Assembly: GCF_001186155.3 (NCBI RefSeq)
Contig: NZ_CP016540.2
Location: forward strand, 248,001-312,000
Direction: 5' to 3'
Length of the DNA stretch: 64,000 nt
Origin: Planococcus versutus
GTDB taxonomy: Bacteria; Bacillota; Bacilli; Bacillales_A; Planococcaceae
Both the position numbers and the translations under genes were made by a program. The notes under the pieces are model-generated. The model was not told where the DNA came from and did not search any database. It saw only the letters and a program-made list of their open reading frames with translations. Of the stretch, positions 1 to 7,754 are shown piece by piece. Within the stretch, counting starts at the first letter, position 1. The number at the start of each line of letters is the position of its first letter.

Positions 1-101
1 ATGAAGATAGCTTTGAAGAAGTAGAAGATTTTGGATCATCCGATACGCCACAAGATCAACCAAATGAAAATTCAGAGAAGTTCTTTAAAGATGAGGATTA
101 A
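1..101 (+). CDS. 3' end of an unidentified gene (partial)
   Basis: The window opens inside a coding region read in the frame starting at base 3 and ending with TAA at 99-101. Only 32 codons are visible. They encode a very acidic, Ser/Pro/Asn-rich and probably disordered C-terminal tail ending in KFFKDED. A strong terminator follows within 5 bases, which supports this being a true gene end. No function can be assigned from the tail. Confidence 0.6.
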   Translation, partial: EDSFEEVEDFGSSDTPQDQPNENSEKFFKDED

Positions 102-105
102 TCGT

Positions 106-139
106 AAAACCCTTGCTAGCTTTGAGTAGCAAGGGTTTT
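106..139 (+). terminator. Rho-independent terminator of the partial first gene
   Basis: A 13-bp perfect stem (AAAACCCTTGCTA paired with TAGCAAGGGTTTT) with an 8-nt loop lies immediately after the stop codon at 101. Confidence 0.85.
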
Positions 140-147
140 AAAACGAA

Positions 148-171
148 ATCGTATTTCCCGGGAAATACGAT
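148..171. repeat. 24-bp perfect palindrome upstream of the DUF4440 gene
   Basis: Bases 148-171 equal their own reverse complement over all 24 positions; the core is GTATTTCCCGGGAAATAC. The palindrome lies between the upstream terminator and the ribosome binding site (175-180) of the next gene. That is a natural place for a repressor operator or a hairpin controlling translation. The function is inferred. Confidence 0.75.
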
Positions 172-187
172 GGTGAGGAGAACGACT

Positions 188-550
188 ATGGGTGAGTTAC
201 TGAAAGAAATTTATGCCTTAGAATGTAGCCACATCGATCCAGAAGTTCGGATTTCTGCTGAAAAGCTTGGCAATGTGCTAGATGACGATTTTTTTGAATT
301 TGGCAGTTCTGGTGGCCTCATAAAGCGCTCGGATTATAAAGAGGATCATCAGTTAAGTCCGGATCCAATGGAGATTAAATTTTTCGACATGCATGAATTG
401 GGACCAGACGCTGTTCTCACCACTTATCAAGTACATAACCGGAATACGGGAAGACTAACAAATCGTAGTTCTATTTGGAAAAAGCGAGAGAATGGCTGGA
501 AACTGTTTTTTCACCAAGGGACAGTTTCTGCTGGAGATGTGTTTAACTAA
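188..550 (+). CDS. DUF4440 / NTF2-like (SnoaL-fold) small protein
   Basis: This encodes 120 aa. The ATG at 188 is chosen because GAGGAG at 175-180 sits 7 bases before it; an in-frame ATG at 170 and a TTG at 113 lie inside the palindrome and the upstream terminator. The pattern of an N-terminal helix, then a central GSSGGLIKRSDY segment, then strands ending in SSIWKKRENGWKLFFHQGT is typical of the DUF4440 branch of the NTF2-like superfamily. Members are small cone-shaped proteins whose ligands or reactions are mostly unknown. No signal peptide or membrane segment is visible. A palindrome just upstream suggests dedicated regulation. The family call is from pattern recognition; no substrate can be inferred. 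Confidence 0.75.
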   Translation: MGELLKEIYALECSHIDPEVRISAEKLGNVLDDDFFEFGSSGGLIKRSDYKEDHQLSPDPMEIKFFDMHELGPDAVLTTYQVHNRNTGRLTNRSSIWKKRENGWKLFFHQGTVSAGDVFN

Positions 551-604
551 GAGAACAAAAGGATATTTACGTAAGAGAACTATTTTGTTGAAGGAGGAAC
601 TCAG

Positions 605-1003
605 ATGAAACACGCCGTCGTATTATTTGATGGAGATTGCAATTTTTGCGACTCAAGCGTTAAATTTATTATAAATCATGATCCAGCTGCTTATTTTCAG
701 TTTGCTTCATTGCAAAGTGAAGTCGGCCAAGAACTGACTAGAAAACACAAGGTTCCTGATGATGTAGACAGTTTGGTCCTTATACAAGACGGGCAAGCTT
801 ATGTAAAATCTGAAGGAGCTTTAATGATTTCACATCATTTAACGGGTCTTTGGAAACTGGCGCATTACTTGAAGCCGTTTCCTCGAGCACTTCGAGATGG
901 AGCATACGATGTTATTGCCAAAAACCGTTACAAAGTGTTTGGGAAACTAGACAGTTGTACGTTGCCACCACCTCACGTCCGAAAACGATTTTTGGATAAG
1001 TAA
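605..1003 (+). CDS. yuxK: DCC-family thiol-disulfide oxidoreductase (DUF393, YuxK-like)
   Basis: This 132-aa protein opens with the family signature FDGDCNFC (residues 8-15). The conserved CxxC-type pair C12/C15 sits in a thioredoxin-like position and gives the DCC family its name. The length matches the family (about 130 aa). Members are predicted thiol-disulfide oxidoreductases, but physiological partners are not established. GAAGGAGG at about 590-597 precedes the ATG. The gene is monocistronic: 55 bases separate it from the DUF4440 gene and a strong terminator follows. Confidence 0.85.
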   Translation: MKHAVVLFDGDCNFCDSSVKFIINHDPAAYFQFASLQSEVGQELTRKHKVPDDVDSLVLIQDGQAYVKSEGALMISHHLTGLWKLAHYLKPFPRALRDGAYDVIAKNRYKVFGKLDSCTLPPPHVRKRFLDK

Positions 1004-1008
1004 ATGCA

Positions 1009-1047
1009 AAATCCCGAACTAGATTTTTCTAGTTCGGGGTTTTTTGA
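1009..1047 (+). terminator. Terminator after the DCC gene
   Basis: A stem of CCCGAACTAGA paired with TCTAGTTCGGG is followed by TTTTTT, starting 6 bases after the stop codon. Confidence 0.9.
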
Positions 1048-1068
1048 CTGAGACGACATTAGCAATCT

Positions 1069-2262
1069 TCAACAAAAATTAGATAGTCGCCAATATTTGT
1101 TAGCAGTTGGACCGGCCATAAAAGCCAATCCTTCACTTTCGGATTGATGAAGTTCTGTCCATTCTGTTTCGTTGTCTAGTTTTAAATACACTTCGTGGTT
1201 AGGTGATTGATCATGTACGCTAATGACGTCATAGATGCCATTACGGTGAAAGCTAGCGGATAGTTTATAATCAATGGCTGGTGAAGTAGTAAGTGGATTT
1301 CCAACGCTATGCGTTAACACTAGTGAGCATTTAGAGTCTGATGTTACGGTTTTTTTCAAATTGATTTTTTCGTCTGAAGCGACATCTGCTTTGCTGAACT
1401 TTTTTCGCCAATTGTAGCCAATTGTCGGACCAACGTTTTTATCCCATGTCAAAGTAGGCAGAGTGTCTTGAAAAGACACAGTAAACTTAACGTGCGTCCG
1501 GGATTGCGTAGCTTCCGGATCAAATTTTCGGTCGTCTCCTTTAAAATAGTGAAAAGGTGACAACAAATTCGGATTTTTTAATAGGCTATCTGGCAAGAAA
1601 GTGTTGTAACGGAAATGCCAAATAGGGTGCTTGACTTGTTCTTCTGTATCATTCAATAATGATTGAAGAGGTGCTATTTTTTTAGTTATCCAAAACTCTT
1701 CCATCGCTGCTTTTTCGGGGGGAGAGCTTGGATTTAAAGATCCAAAGAGTTTGTTCAAAGTAAATGGTTTCTTTCCATCGTTTTCGTTAGATTTTGTGAC
1801 AGGACGTTTTCCACGCACCCAATACGTAAAATGTTGTTCGTTTGAAACAGCACGATCGGTATATTGATTTTTTTCCACCGTTTCGATCCATTCACTATTT
1901 CGATAAATATCGAAAGTCGTGATGTCGTCAATTTTTCCCCATGCTAAAGAGATTCGACTTTCTGAAACAATTGTTGTTATCACCAATTCCGCCAACCGGT
2001 TCATGCTATCAATTTGACGATTTTCAGTGCCGGTTTGCATCTTGATTTTGTCCATCCATTTTCCAGATCCATCTAAGCGTTCAATGGTATACGTATACAA
2101 TTCTCCTTCGATCAATCCTTCATCTTTGAAAAAATTTTGAGTCCCCGTATAAACGACTTGGTCTCCTCTTTTGACTCGACAGACATCTTCTGTGCTAGAC
2201 CACCGAAAATAAATTAACGTATCAGATTGCTCTACTACAATAATATCTATAGCGTGTTGCAT
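1069..2262 (-). CDS. Fn3-like repeat protein, probable DUF3238 family
   Basis: This 397-aa soluble protein has no signal peptide. Residues 1-170 contain two repeats resembling fibronectin type III sheets; the second reads ISLAWGKIDDITTFDIYRN, followed by a tyrosine-corner-like FTYWVRG. Residues 200-397 form a separate domain rich in aromatic and charged residues (HFRYNTFLPDSL, FKGDDRKFDPEATQSRTH). It resembles the DUF3238 family known from Bacilli, whose function is unknown. GGAGGT lies 6 bases before the ATG. The gene is convergent with the DCC gene and divergent from the GAF-STAS gene. The domain call is moderate; gene reality is strong. Confidence 0.7.
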   Translation of the reverse strand: MQHAIDIIVVEQSDTLIYFRWSSTEDVCRVKRGDQVVYTGTQNFFKDEGLIEGELYTYTIERLDGSGKWMDKIKMQTGTENRQIDSMNRLAELVITTIVSESRISLAWGKIDDITTFDIYRNSEWIETVEKNQYTDRAVSNEQHFTYWVRGKRPVTKSNENDGKKPFTLNKLFGSLNPSSPPEKAAMEEFWITKKIAPLQSLLNDTEEQVKHPIWHFRYNTFLPDSLLKNPNLLSPFHYFKGDDRKFDPEATQSRTHVKFTVSFQDTLPTLTWDKNVGPTIGYNWRKKFSKADVASDEKINLKKTVTSDSKCSLVLTHSVGNPLTTSPAIDYKLSASFHRNGIYDVISVHDQSPNHEVYLKLDNETEWTELHQSESEGLAFMAGPTANKYWRLSNFC

Positions 2263-2357
2263 TTCTACACCTCCAGAATGTATTAATAAGGATATACCCC
2301 ATTTAAAATAAGATGAACTCTTTTCTCTAACTTATATAGAAACAACGAATTTATCTG

Positions 2358-2363
2358 TATAAT
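2358..2363 (+). promoter_or_regulatory. Possible -10 box of the GAF-STAS gene
   Basis: A consensus TATAAT lies 60 bases upstream of the GTG start. No good -35 box is seen 16-18 bases further upstream, so this is tentative. Confidence 0.35.
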
Positions 2364-2423
2364 GAAAACACATAAAGCTGCTTAAGCAGATAGACAATGA
2401 ACAACGAACAAAGGGGGATTTTA

Positions 2424-3275
2424 GTGGGAAACAAAGAACAAGTAAAAAAATTCGGTAACTTTGATGAAGTTGCTAGTCATATATTGGCGTTATTGAGTAA
2501 ACAAATTGGCATAAACTCTTTGTTTATTGCTAAAAACGATGGTCAGACAAATGATATTCTTAAAGTACACAACAAAAAGAAAACTCTTGTTGAAGAAGGA
2601 AGTTCAATGCCACTTTCTCAATCGTACTGCAACTTGAGTGTCAATCACGGTAGCCAACCACTCGTTATAGAAGATGTTTCAGAAAATGAGTTGACTCGAT
2701 CTATGAAAGTTACTGAAAACTTCGGTCGCGGCACATTTGTTGGTATTCCTGTTTATTACAGTGATCACACAGTGTACGGAACTATTTGTGGTTTAGATGA
2801 TCAAACTTACAGCTTCTCTGAAGAAGACTTGACTACTTTTGAAACCATGTCAACATTGCTCACTTATGTATTAGAGCTTGAAAAAGCGAACCAACAAATT
2901 CAAACTTTAACTGCGCCTATCGTTCCTATAATGAAAGGAGTGGCGATTGTTCCCGTCATCGGTGAGATTACGGATTCTCGAGCAGAATTTATTATCAAAC
3001 ACATTCTTGAGAAATGCAGTATCGAACCGATGGATCATTTGATTATTGATGTTTCGGGAGTCCACCAAATCAACTCCGTCGTTGGAGAGTACTTATTAAA
3101 AATAGTAAATATTCTTAAAGTGATTGGTGTAACACCGGTTATTACAGGCATCCAGCCTTATATGGCAGTAAAAGTCCCTCATTTTGCAAGTGCTTTAAAA
3201 GGTGTATTGATAGAAGCTAATTTAGAAGCCGCTTTAAAACGGCTTGGATTTATAGTAATGAAAGAATCTAAATAA
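2424..3275 (+). CDS. GAF-STAS protein (RsbR-like stressosome or sigma-B pathway regulator)
   Basis: This protein is 283 aa from the GTG at 2424, chosen because AAGGGGG (2411-2417) lies 6 bases before it; the upstream ATG at 2397 has no ribosome binding site. The N-terminal half is a GAF sensor domain (SQSYCNLSVNHGSQPLVIEDV, then FVGIPVYY, then YGTICGLDD). The C-terminal 115 residues are a STAS domain (GVAIVPVIGEITDSRAEFI, LIIDVSGVHQINSVVGEYL, VIGVTPVITGIQP). This matches RsbR paralogues of the stressosome. The family's phosphoacceptor Ser/Thr would lie in the DVSGVHQINS segment. No kinase or phosphatase partner is adjacent, so it is an orphan sensor. The terminator directly after it makes it monocistronic. 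Confidence 0.85.
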   Translation: MGNKEQVKKFGNFDEVASHILALLSKQIGINSLFIAKNDGQTNDILKVHNKKKTLVEEGSSMPLSQSYCNLSVNHGSQPLVIEDVSENELTRSMKVTENFGRGTFVGIPVYYSDHTVYGTICGLDDQTYSFSEEDLTTFETMSTLLTYVLELEKANQQIQTLTAPIVPIMKGVAIVPVIGEITDSRAEFIIKHILEKCSIEPMDHLIIDVSGVHQINSVVGEYLLKIVNILKVIGVTPVITGIQPYMAVKVPHFASALKGVLIEANLEAALKRLGFIVMKESK

Positions 3276-3310
3276 AAACCAGACTTTCACGAAAGAAAGT
3301 CTGGTTTTTA
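3276..3310 (+). terminator. Terminator after the GAF-STAS gene
   Basis: AAACCAGACTTTC pairs with GAAAGTCTGGTTTTT, beginning directly after the stop codon. Confidence 0.9.
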
Positions 3311-3311
3311 T

Positions 3312-3581
3312 TTGGATAGATCGTAGACAAAAGAATTTCTATGTTGTTTAAAGAATGAATATTCTCCTCTTTTTAGGTATACAGGATTCTTCGCTCCATG
3401 CAGACGCTTTGAGGTCTCGTAACGTCGTTTCTTCTTTTGCAAGAGCACGTTTGGCCTTTCGCCACATACTCACCGGTCTGGCCACGTAAACTCTCTTGTG
3501 CAGCGGAAGCTAAAGCTGAGCTCACAAAAAGCAGAGTGGCTAGAGCGATTGAGTTGTATACAATTATTCATTTTGTTTTGA
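3312..3581. other. Intergenic stretch, possibly decayed repeat or gene remnant
   Basis: These 270 bases between convergent genes hold no convincing gene. The central part (about 3390-3550) is visibly richer in G+C than its neighbours. On the minus strand it reads as short open frames ending at stop codons, one with a signal-peptide-like hydrophobic run. No ribosome binding site accompanies them. It could be a degenerate intergenic repeat or a gene relic. Confidence 0.35.
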
Positions 3582-4082
3582 TTAAGTTTCTTTATCAAAA
3601 AAGACGTGTTGTAGTTCCCACGAATCACCAATTTCTAATAAACCAAAAGAAAATTGTGCTTGTCTTCTTTTATCTGTAGGAGAGCCAGGATTAAATAATG
3701 TTATACCGTCAACTTCACGCATTACCGGTGTGTGTGAATGACCAAAGACAATGATGTCGACGTGGTCGTTACGGAATGTATCGTAAGCTTGCTGTTCAGT
3801 AGGCTTGCGGTCTCCATCGCCGTGTACAACGCCGATTTTCAATCCATCAAATGTGAAGATCTTTTTACGTCCGAATTTTTCGAGAATATCCCACGGATCG
3901 ACATTGCCAGTAACGCCATCGGTTTCAGCATATGCTGCTAATTCGTGATAAACATCCATCGTTTGCCAATCACCAGCATGAATAATGAAATCAGCATTTT
4001 CACATGCTTCTACTAATGGTTTAGGCAGTTTTTTAGCACGAAATGGAATATGAGTATCTGAAACAATAACAATTTTCTTCAT
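3582..4082 (-). CDS. YfcE/MJ0936-family metallophosphoesterase
   Basis: This 166-aa calcineurin-like phosphoesterase has the full metal-binding set in order: SDTH (D9, H11), GD (D38), GN (N60), the VHGDG segment, and C-terminal GHSHTP. Length and motifs match the YfcE phosphodiesterase family, which binds two divalent metals and cleaves phosphodiesters; the physiological substrate is unknown. The protein is cytosolic with no signal peptide. GGAGGC lies just before the ATG on the minus strand. It appears monocistronic. Confidence 0.9.
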   Translation of the reverse strand: MKKIVIVSDTHIPFRAKKLPKPLVEACENADFIIHAGDWQTMDVYHELAAYAETDGVTGNVDPWDILEKFGRKKIFTFDGLKIGVVHGDGDRKPTEQQAYDTFRNDHVDIIVFGHSHTPVMREVDGITLFNPGSPTDKRRQAQFSFGLLEIGDSWELQHVFFDKET

Positions 4083-4389
4083 TTAAACGCCTCCAGTTAG
4101 TTATTTTCTTTTCACTGTACCAAATAAACGCGGTAAGGTCGAAATCTATATGTGATGAATCGTAGTTTGATAATCTTATTTTCTTGAATAAGTAATAATA
4201 TAAGTAAAAAGGTCCAGCTTTTTAAAAGATAACTCACTTATTTTTTAAAAAAGGTCAATATTTTATTAGTTACTTTATTTTTTTGTAAAAATTAAAGTAG
4301 TAATGATGCATTGAATTCTTTTGGTGTCAATTATATACTATTAGTAAGAATTTTTTGTAGATTCTTGGATATTAAAAAGGAGAGAAAGC
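4083..4389. promoter_or_regulatory. AT-rich spacer with promoter of the wall hydrolase gene (TTGAAT 4311, TATACT 4334)
   Basis: This 307-base spacer lies between divergent genes. Near its right end a sigma-A type promoter reads TTGAAT (4311-4316), a 17-base spacer, then TATACT (4334-4339), about 50 bases before the ATG at 4390. The rest is very AT-rich with no gene visible. Confidence 0.65.
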
Positions 4390-5013
4390 ATGAAGAAATT
4401 AAAAGTATTGATATTTGGCTTATTTACGATGTTATTTTTAAGTTTTTCTCAAATTTCTGCAGAAGCTCATTCTCCAGATTTGCACGAAGGAGTATCTGGA
4501 CAAGATGTAAAAGAGCTACAAGTTAAGTTGACAAAGATGGGCTACTTTCATACAACAGCGACTGGCTATTACGGATCCATAACTAAAAATGCAGTCGTTC
4601 AGTTCCAACGTGATTTCAATGTATCGGATACAGGTTTTACCGGGCCACTAACACGTGCGAAACTGGCAGAAGTTGATATGATGGCACATGTTGTTTATGG
4701 AGAAGCGCGGGGAGAAAGCTACACTGGACAAATTGCAGTAGCTGCTGTTATTTTGAATCGCATCGAATCTTCGTTATTCCCAAACAGTACATATAACGTT
4801 GTTTTTCAACGCAATGCATTTACAGCTGTCAACGATGGACAATACAACTTGTTACCCAATGCTGCTGCTTACCAAGCAGTGAAAGCAGCTGTTAAAGGAT
4901 CAGATCCATCACTAGGTGCGACTTATTACTACAATCCAAGTGGTGTTACAGATACATGGATCTTTTCGCGTACACCTATTACAAAAATCGGCAAGCATGT
5001 ATTTGCTAAATGA
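4390..5013 (+). CDS. Secreted SleB/CwlJ-type cell-wall hydrolase with peptidoglycan-binding domain (YkvT-like)
   Basis: This 207-aa exported protein has a signal peptide at residues 1-26 (basic MKKLK, hydrophobic run, cleavage near SAEA). A peptidoglycan-binding-1 domain follows (about 36-90, GVSGQDVKELQVKLTKMGYF, then GSITKNAVVQFQ). A C-terminal hydrolase-2 domain (about 95-205) carries the catalytic-glutamate segment VVYGEARGES and the QIAVAAVILNR helix. SleB-like enzymes are lytic transglycosylases in spore cortex or vegetative wall turnover. With no germination partner such as YpeB adjacent, a vegetative YkvT-like role is more likely. AAGGAGAG precedes the ATG. Confidence 0.88.
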   Translation: MKKLKVLIFGLFTMLFLSFSQISAEAHSPDLHEGVSGQDVKELQVKLTKMGYFHTTATGYYGSITKNAVVQFQRDFNVSDTGFTGPLTRAKLAEVDMMAHVVYGEARGESYTGQIAVAAVILNRIESSLFPNSTYNVVFQRNAFTAVNDGQYNLLPNAAAYQAVKAAVKGSDPSLGATYYYNPSGVTDTWIFSRTPITKIGKHVFAK

Positions 5014-5020
5014 TTTTCTG

Positions 5021-5050
5021 AATTGTCCTGTTTTACAGGACGATTTTTTT
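5021..5050 (+). terminator. Terminator after the wall hydrolase gene
   Basis: GTCCTG pairs with CAGGAC around a TTTTA loop, followed by a seven-T run. Confidence 0.8.
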
Positions 5051-5114
5051 ATTACGTGAATATTAGTAAGTAAACAGGTTATACTAAAACAGAATAAGGA
5101 AAGGTGGAATAATT

Positions 5115-5462
5115 ATGTCTGAAAAAAATGAACAGCAATTACCAGCAAAAACATGTAGTGTCGAAAGGTTGGTAACCAATAAACAAGATATAGAAAAAGT
5201 ATTACTTGGTAAGAAAACGGCGACTCGTCGTAATGGTCGTTACGCGGATGTAGGAGAAATTATGGTTTTAGAAGATAAGAAATTCATTGTAGATCGTGTA
5301 TACCAACAAACACTTGGGGAGTTAACGGATGAAATAGTAGCGGGAGAAGGGTATGCAACTGTTGAAGAGTACAAGCAATCGATTTTGTCTACTCATGCAG
5401 GGATGCCGTGGTTGCCGAAAATGACTGTTTGGGTTCACGAATTTCAATTGATAGAAGAGTAA
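5115..5462 (+). CDS. ASCH domain protein
   Basis: This 115-aa protein is almost entirely one ASCH domain. It shows the characteristic KTATRR (residues about 35-40) and GEIMVLEDKKFIVDRVYQQTLGEL pattern, then a C-terminal VWVHEFQLIE strand. ASCH folds resemble PUA domains and are thought to bind RNA or nucleosides; some have amidohydrolase activity. AAAGGTGG precedes the ATG. The next gene begins 7 bases after its stop, so the two probably share a transcript. Confidence 0.8.
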   Translation: MSEKNEQQLPAKTCSVERLVTNKQDIEKVLLGKKTATRRNGRYADVGEIMVLEDKKFIVDRVYQQTLGELTDEIVAGEGYATVEEYKQSILSTHAGMPWLPKMTVWVHEFQLIEE

Positions 5463-5469
5463 GCACAAG

Positions 5470-5901
5470 ATGTACACAATCGTGTTATTCGCTCACATTT
5501 TAAGTGCGATTTTATCTATAGGGCCGTTCTTTGTTCTTCTTCCTCTAGTTAAACGAATGGAGGTCGCCCGTGGGGATATTCTTCAATCGCATATTATCAC
5601 ATTTAAGTCAGCAACACGTCTTGTTAAGCATGCAGGTCATGTTTTAGTGACGACAGGCGTATTGCTGATTTGGCAAGGGCCATGGGAATGGGACACTTCG
5701 TGGATACTAGGGACCATTGGAGTAATGGTCGGCTCTGTGTTTTTCTTAGCCCGTGCATTTACCCCAACTCTTCGTAAATTTCATCAGGAAGAATTTAACC
5801 ATTTGCAATTAGTTAAGAAACTACATCGTTCGTTGTGGATTTATATCCTTTTGTTGCTGCTCATGTTGTGGTTGATGGTCGATAAGCCAGTTCTATGGTG
5901 A
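5470..5901 (+). CDS. Small integral membrane protein (DUF2269-like)
   Basis: This 143-aa protein has four predicted membrane helices, at about residues 3-27, 52-70, 78-98 and 118-138. The first helix contains FAHILSAILSIGPFF and another segment is rich in His and Arg (RLVKHAGHVLVTTG). The histidine placement in helices resembles DUF2269 and CopD-like membrane proteins, but this is a weak resemblance. It starts 7 bases after the ASCH gene, suggesting co-transcription. No specific function can be proposed. Confidence 0.65.
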   Translation: MYTIVLFAHILSAILSIGPFFVLLPLVKRMEVARGDILQSHIITFKSATRLVKHAGHVLVTTGVLLIWQGPWEWDTSWILGTIGVMVGSVFFLARAFTPTLRKFHQEEFNHLQLVKKLHRSLWIYILLLLLMLWLMVDKPVLW

Positions 5902-5979
5902 CAGTAAAATAGGTATCACGTTATCGGAGTAGTATTTTTTTTTATAGAAATAGAATTACCTAAAAAACTATGACTATGG

Positions 5980-6008
5980 TTGACAAACCACTGTGGATTT
6001 AATACGAT
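5980..6008 (+). promoter_or_regulatory. Promoter of the trp T-box transcript
   Basis: TTGACA (5980-5985), a 17-base spacer and TACGAT (6003-6008) form a near-consensus sigma-A promoter. The transcript would start near 6015, about 80 bases before the T-box stem I. Confidence 0.8.
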
Positions 6009-6094
6009 AAGCACAACCTTTTTTGTGCGGATTACGGTTGAAGGTGTCGGGAGCGACACTGCCGAAGTCTAGTAGAGCAGAGCATAGCAGAGCT

Positions 6095-6342
6095 AAATCG
6101 ATGAATAAGAAGAGTAGCACAGATCAACCTCTCAAAGAGAGCCAGTGGCAGGTGGAAACTGGTGAGGCATTTATGCGAATGGGCTTATGAGTGATTCTTT
6201 GAACAGAACAGTAGAAGAATCCGTTCCCCTACGTTATCAGGGCTAGAGTGAAAGCTTTATCAGCTTTAACATGAGGTGGTACCACGGTTAATCCGTCCTC
6301 TACAAGAAACAATTCTGTTTCTTGTAGAGGGCTTTTTTGTTT
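6095..6342 (+). promoter_or_regulatory. T-box riboswitch, tryptophan-specific (UGG specifier), with terminator
   Basis: Stem I contains AAGAGTAGC (AGTA of the specifier loop E motif), the distal AGAGAGCCAGTGG segment, and the specifier-loop 3' strand GAA-TGG-GC with the UGG codon at 6180-6182. ATAAG/CTTAT and AATC/GATT pairs flank the kink-turn and support this alignment. The antiterminator sequence TGAGGTGGTACCACGG is at 6272-6287. A terminator of TCCTCTACAAGAAACA paired with TGTTTCTTGTAGAGGG plus a T run follows (6296-6342). Uncharged tRNA-Trp should stabilise the antiterminator and turn on trpE-trpG. Confidence 0.95.
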
Positions 6343-6401
6343 TTAAAAGATATAAAAAATGCAGTGTAGGCTGTATTTTTTAGAAATGGAGATGAGTTGA
6401 G

Positions 6402-7754
6402 ATGAGCAAAGAAATAAAAATGAAGAAAATTGATGGGGACTCGTTAACGCCAATTGCAGTGTTTAACCGACTCGCAGGAAAACGCAAATGCTTGCTTGAA
6501 AGTTCATTGAAGACAAGTAAGACGGGTCGTTACTCTTTTATTGGAGCAGACCCGTCTATTGGGTATATTGGTCGTGGTCATCAATTGACAGAAGTCAATT
6601 TTCAAACAGGTAGTGAAAAGACTTATGAAGGCAAACCTTTAGACATAATTAAGCAATTACTACCCAGATATGAAGCGAAAGTCGAAGACCTCCCTTTTAC
6701 AGGAGGTGCTCTTGGTTATATCGGGTATGACGCTATTCAAGTATATGAACCGATCAAAACACCAGCAACAGACAGTTTACAAATGCCGGATATTCATTTA
6801 CAAGTCTATGAAACAATCGTTGTGTTTGATCACGTAAAAAATGATGTGACGATTTTAACGTTTGATGATAAATTAGATGAAATTGAGCAGCAATTAGCCG
6901 TTGTTGAAAAGACAAACCAGCCAAAAGATCAACTACCTCTTCAATTTAAATCGAAAACGAGTGATGCTTTTTTCCGCAAACAAGTAGAACAAGCAAAAGA
7001 TCATATTCGAAAAGGCGATGTCTTTCAATTAGTCTTGTCACAGCGATTATCTGCTAGTTACACAGGAGATCCATTTACGTTATATCGAAAATTACGTAAA
7101 CAAAATCCATCGCCATATCAATTTTTTATTGATTTTGACGGATATGCAGTTGTTGGTGCTTCACCTGAGAGTCTGCTGACGATACGCGATCGTCATATGG
7201 TGACCAATCCGATTGCCGGCACACGGAAAAGAGGGGAAACTGAAGCACAAGACAATCAATTAGCGGAAGAATTGAGTGGCGATGAAAAAGAACAAGCAGA
7301 ACATAAAATGCTAGTCGATCTCAGCCGTAACGATGTCGGACGTGTTGCTGAGATTGGCACAGTAGAAGTACCAAAATACATGGTTATTGAGAAATACCAG
7401 CATGTTATGCACCTTGTATCGGAAGTAACAGGAGAGCTTAACGAGCACATGCATCCAATCGATGCGTTAGTATCATGCTTGCCTGCAGGAACAGTCTCAG
7501 GAGCTCCCAAAGTACGTGCTATGCAATTAATACAGGAATTCGAAGAAGAGCGCAGAGGTGTTTATGGGGGAGCTATTGGCTATATAGGATTTAACGGAAA
7601 TTTAGATGTTGCACTGGCGATTCGCACTTTTGTAGTTAAAGATGATTTGGTCCATGTTCAAGCAGGAGCAGGCATTGTCTTTGATTCAAATCCACAAGCA
7701 GAGTACGAAGAAACACTTCATAAAGCACGGTCACTTACGGAGGTGTTCGGATGA
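6402..7754 (+). CDS. trpE: Anthranilate synthase component I
   Basis: This 450-aa protein catalyses conversion of chorismate to anthranilate, the first step of tryptophan synthesis, using ammonia supplied by the TrpG subunit. The N-terminal half has the tryptophan feedback site LLESS (about residues 30-34). The C-terminal chorismate-binding domain carries PIAGTRKRG, the ELSGDEKEQAEHKMLVDLSRND segment, and SCLPAGTVSGAPK, then GGAIGYIGF. GGAGATGAG precedes the ATG. It overlaps trpG by 4 bases (ATGA). The Trp T-box and the LLES motif favour TrpE over PabB. Confidence 0.93.
   Translation: MSKEIKMKKIDGDSLTPIAVFNRLAGKRKCLLESSLKTSKTGRYSFIGADPSIGYIGRGHQLTEVNFQTGSEKTYEGKPLDIIKQLLPRYEAKVEDLPFTGGALGYIGYDAIQVYEPIKTPATDSLQMPDIHLQVYETIVVFDHVKNDVTILTFDDKLDEIEQQLAVVEKTNQPKDQLPLQFKSKTSDAFFRKQVEQAKDHIRKGDVFQLVLSQRLSASYTGDPFTLYRKLRKQNPSPYQFFIDFDGYAVVGASPESLLTIRDRHMVTNPIAGTRKRGETEAQDNQLAEELSGDEKEQAEHKMLVDLSRNDVGRVAEIGTVEVPKYMVIEKYQHVMHLVSEVTGELNEHMHPIDALVSCLPAGTVSGAPKVRAMQLIQEFEEERRGVYGGAIGYIGFNGNLDVALAIRTFVVKDDLVHVQAGAGIVFDSNPQAEYEETLHKARSLTEVFG

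Noticed and set aside
3437..3679. Open frame of 80 codons on the plus strand
   Set aside because: No ribosome binding site, no family pattern, and it overlaps the end of the well-supported phosphoesterase gene on the other strand.
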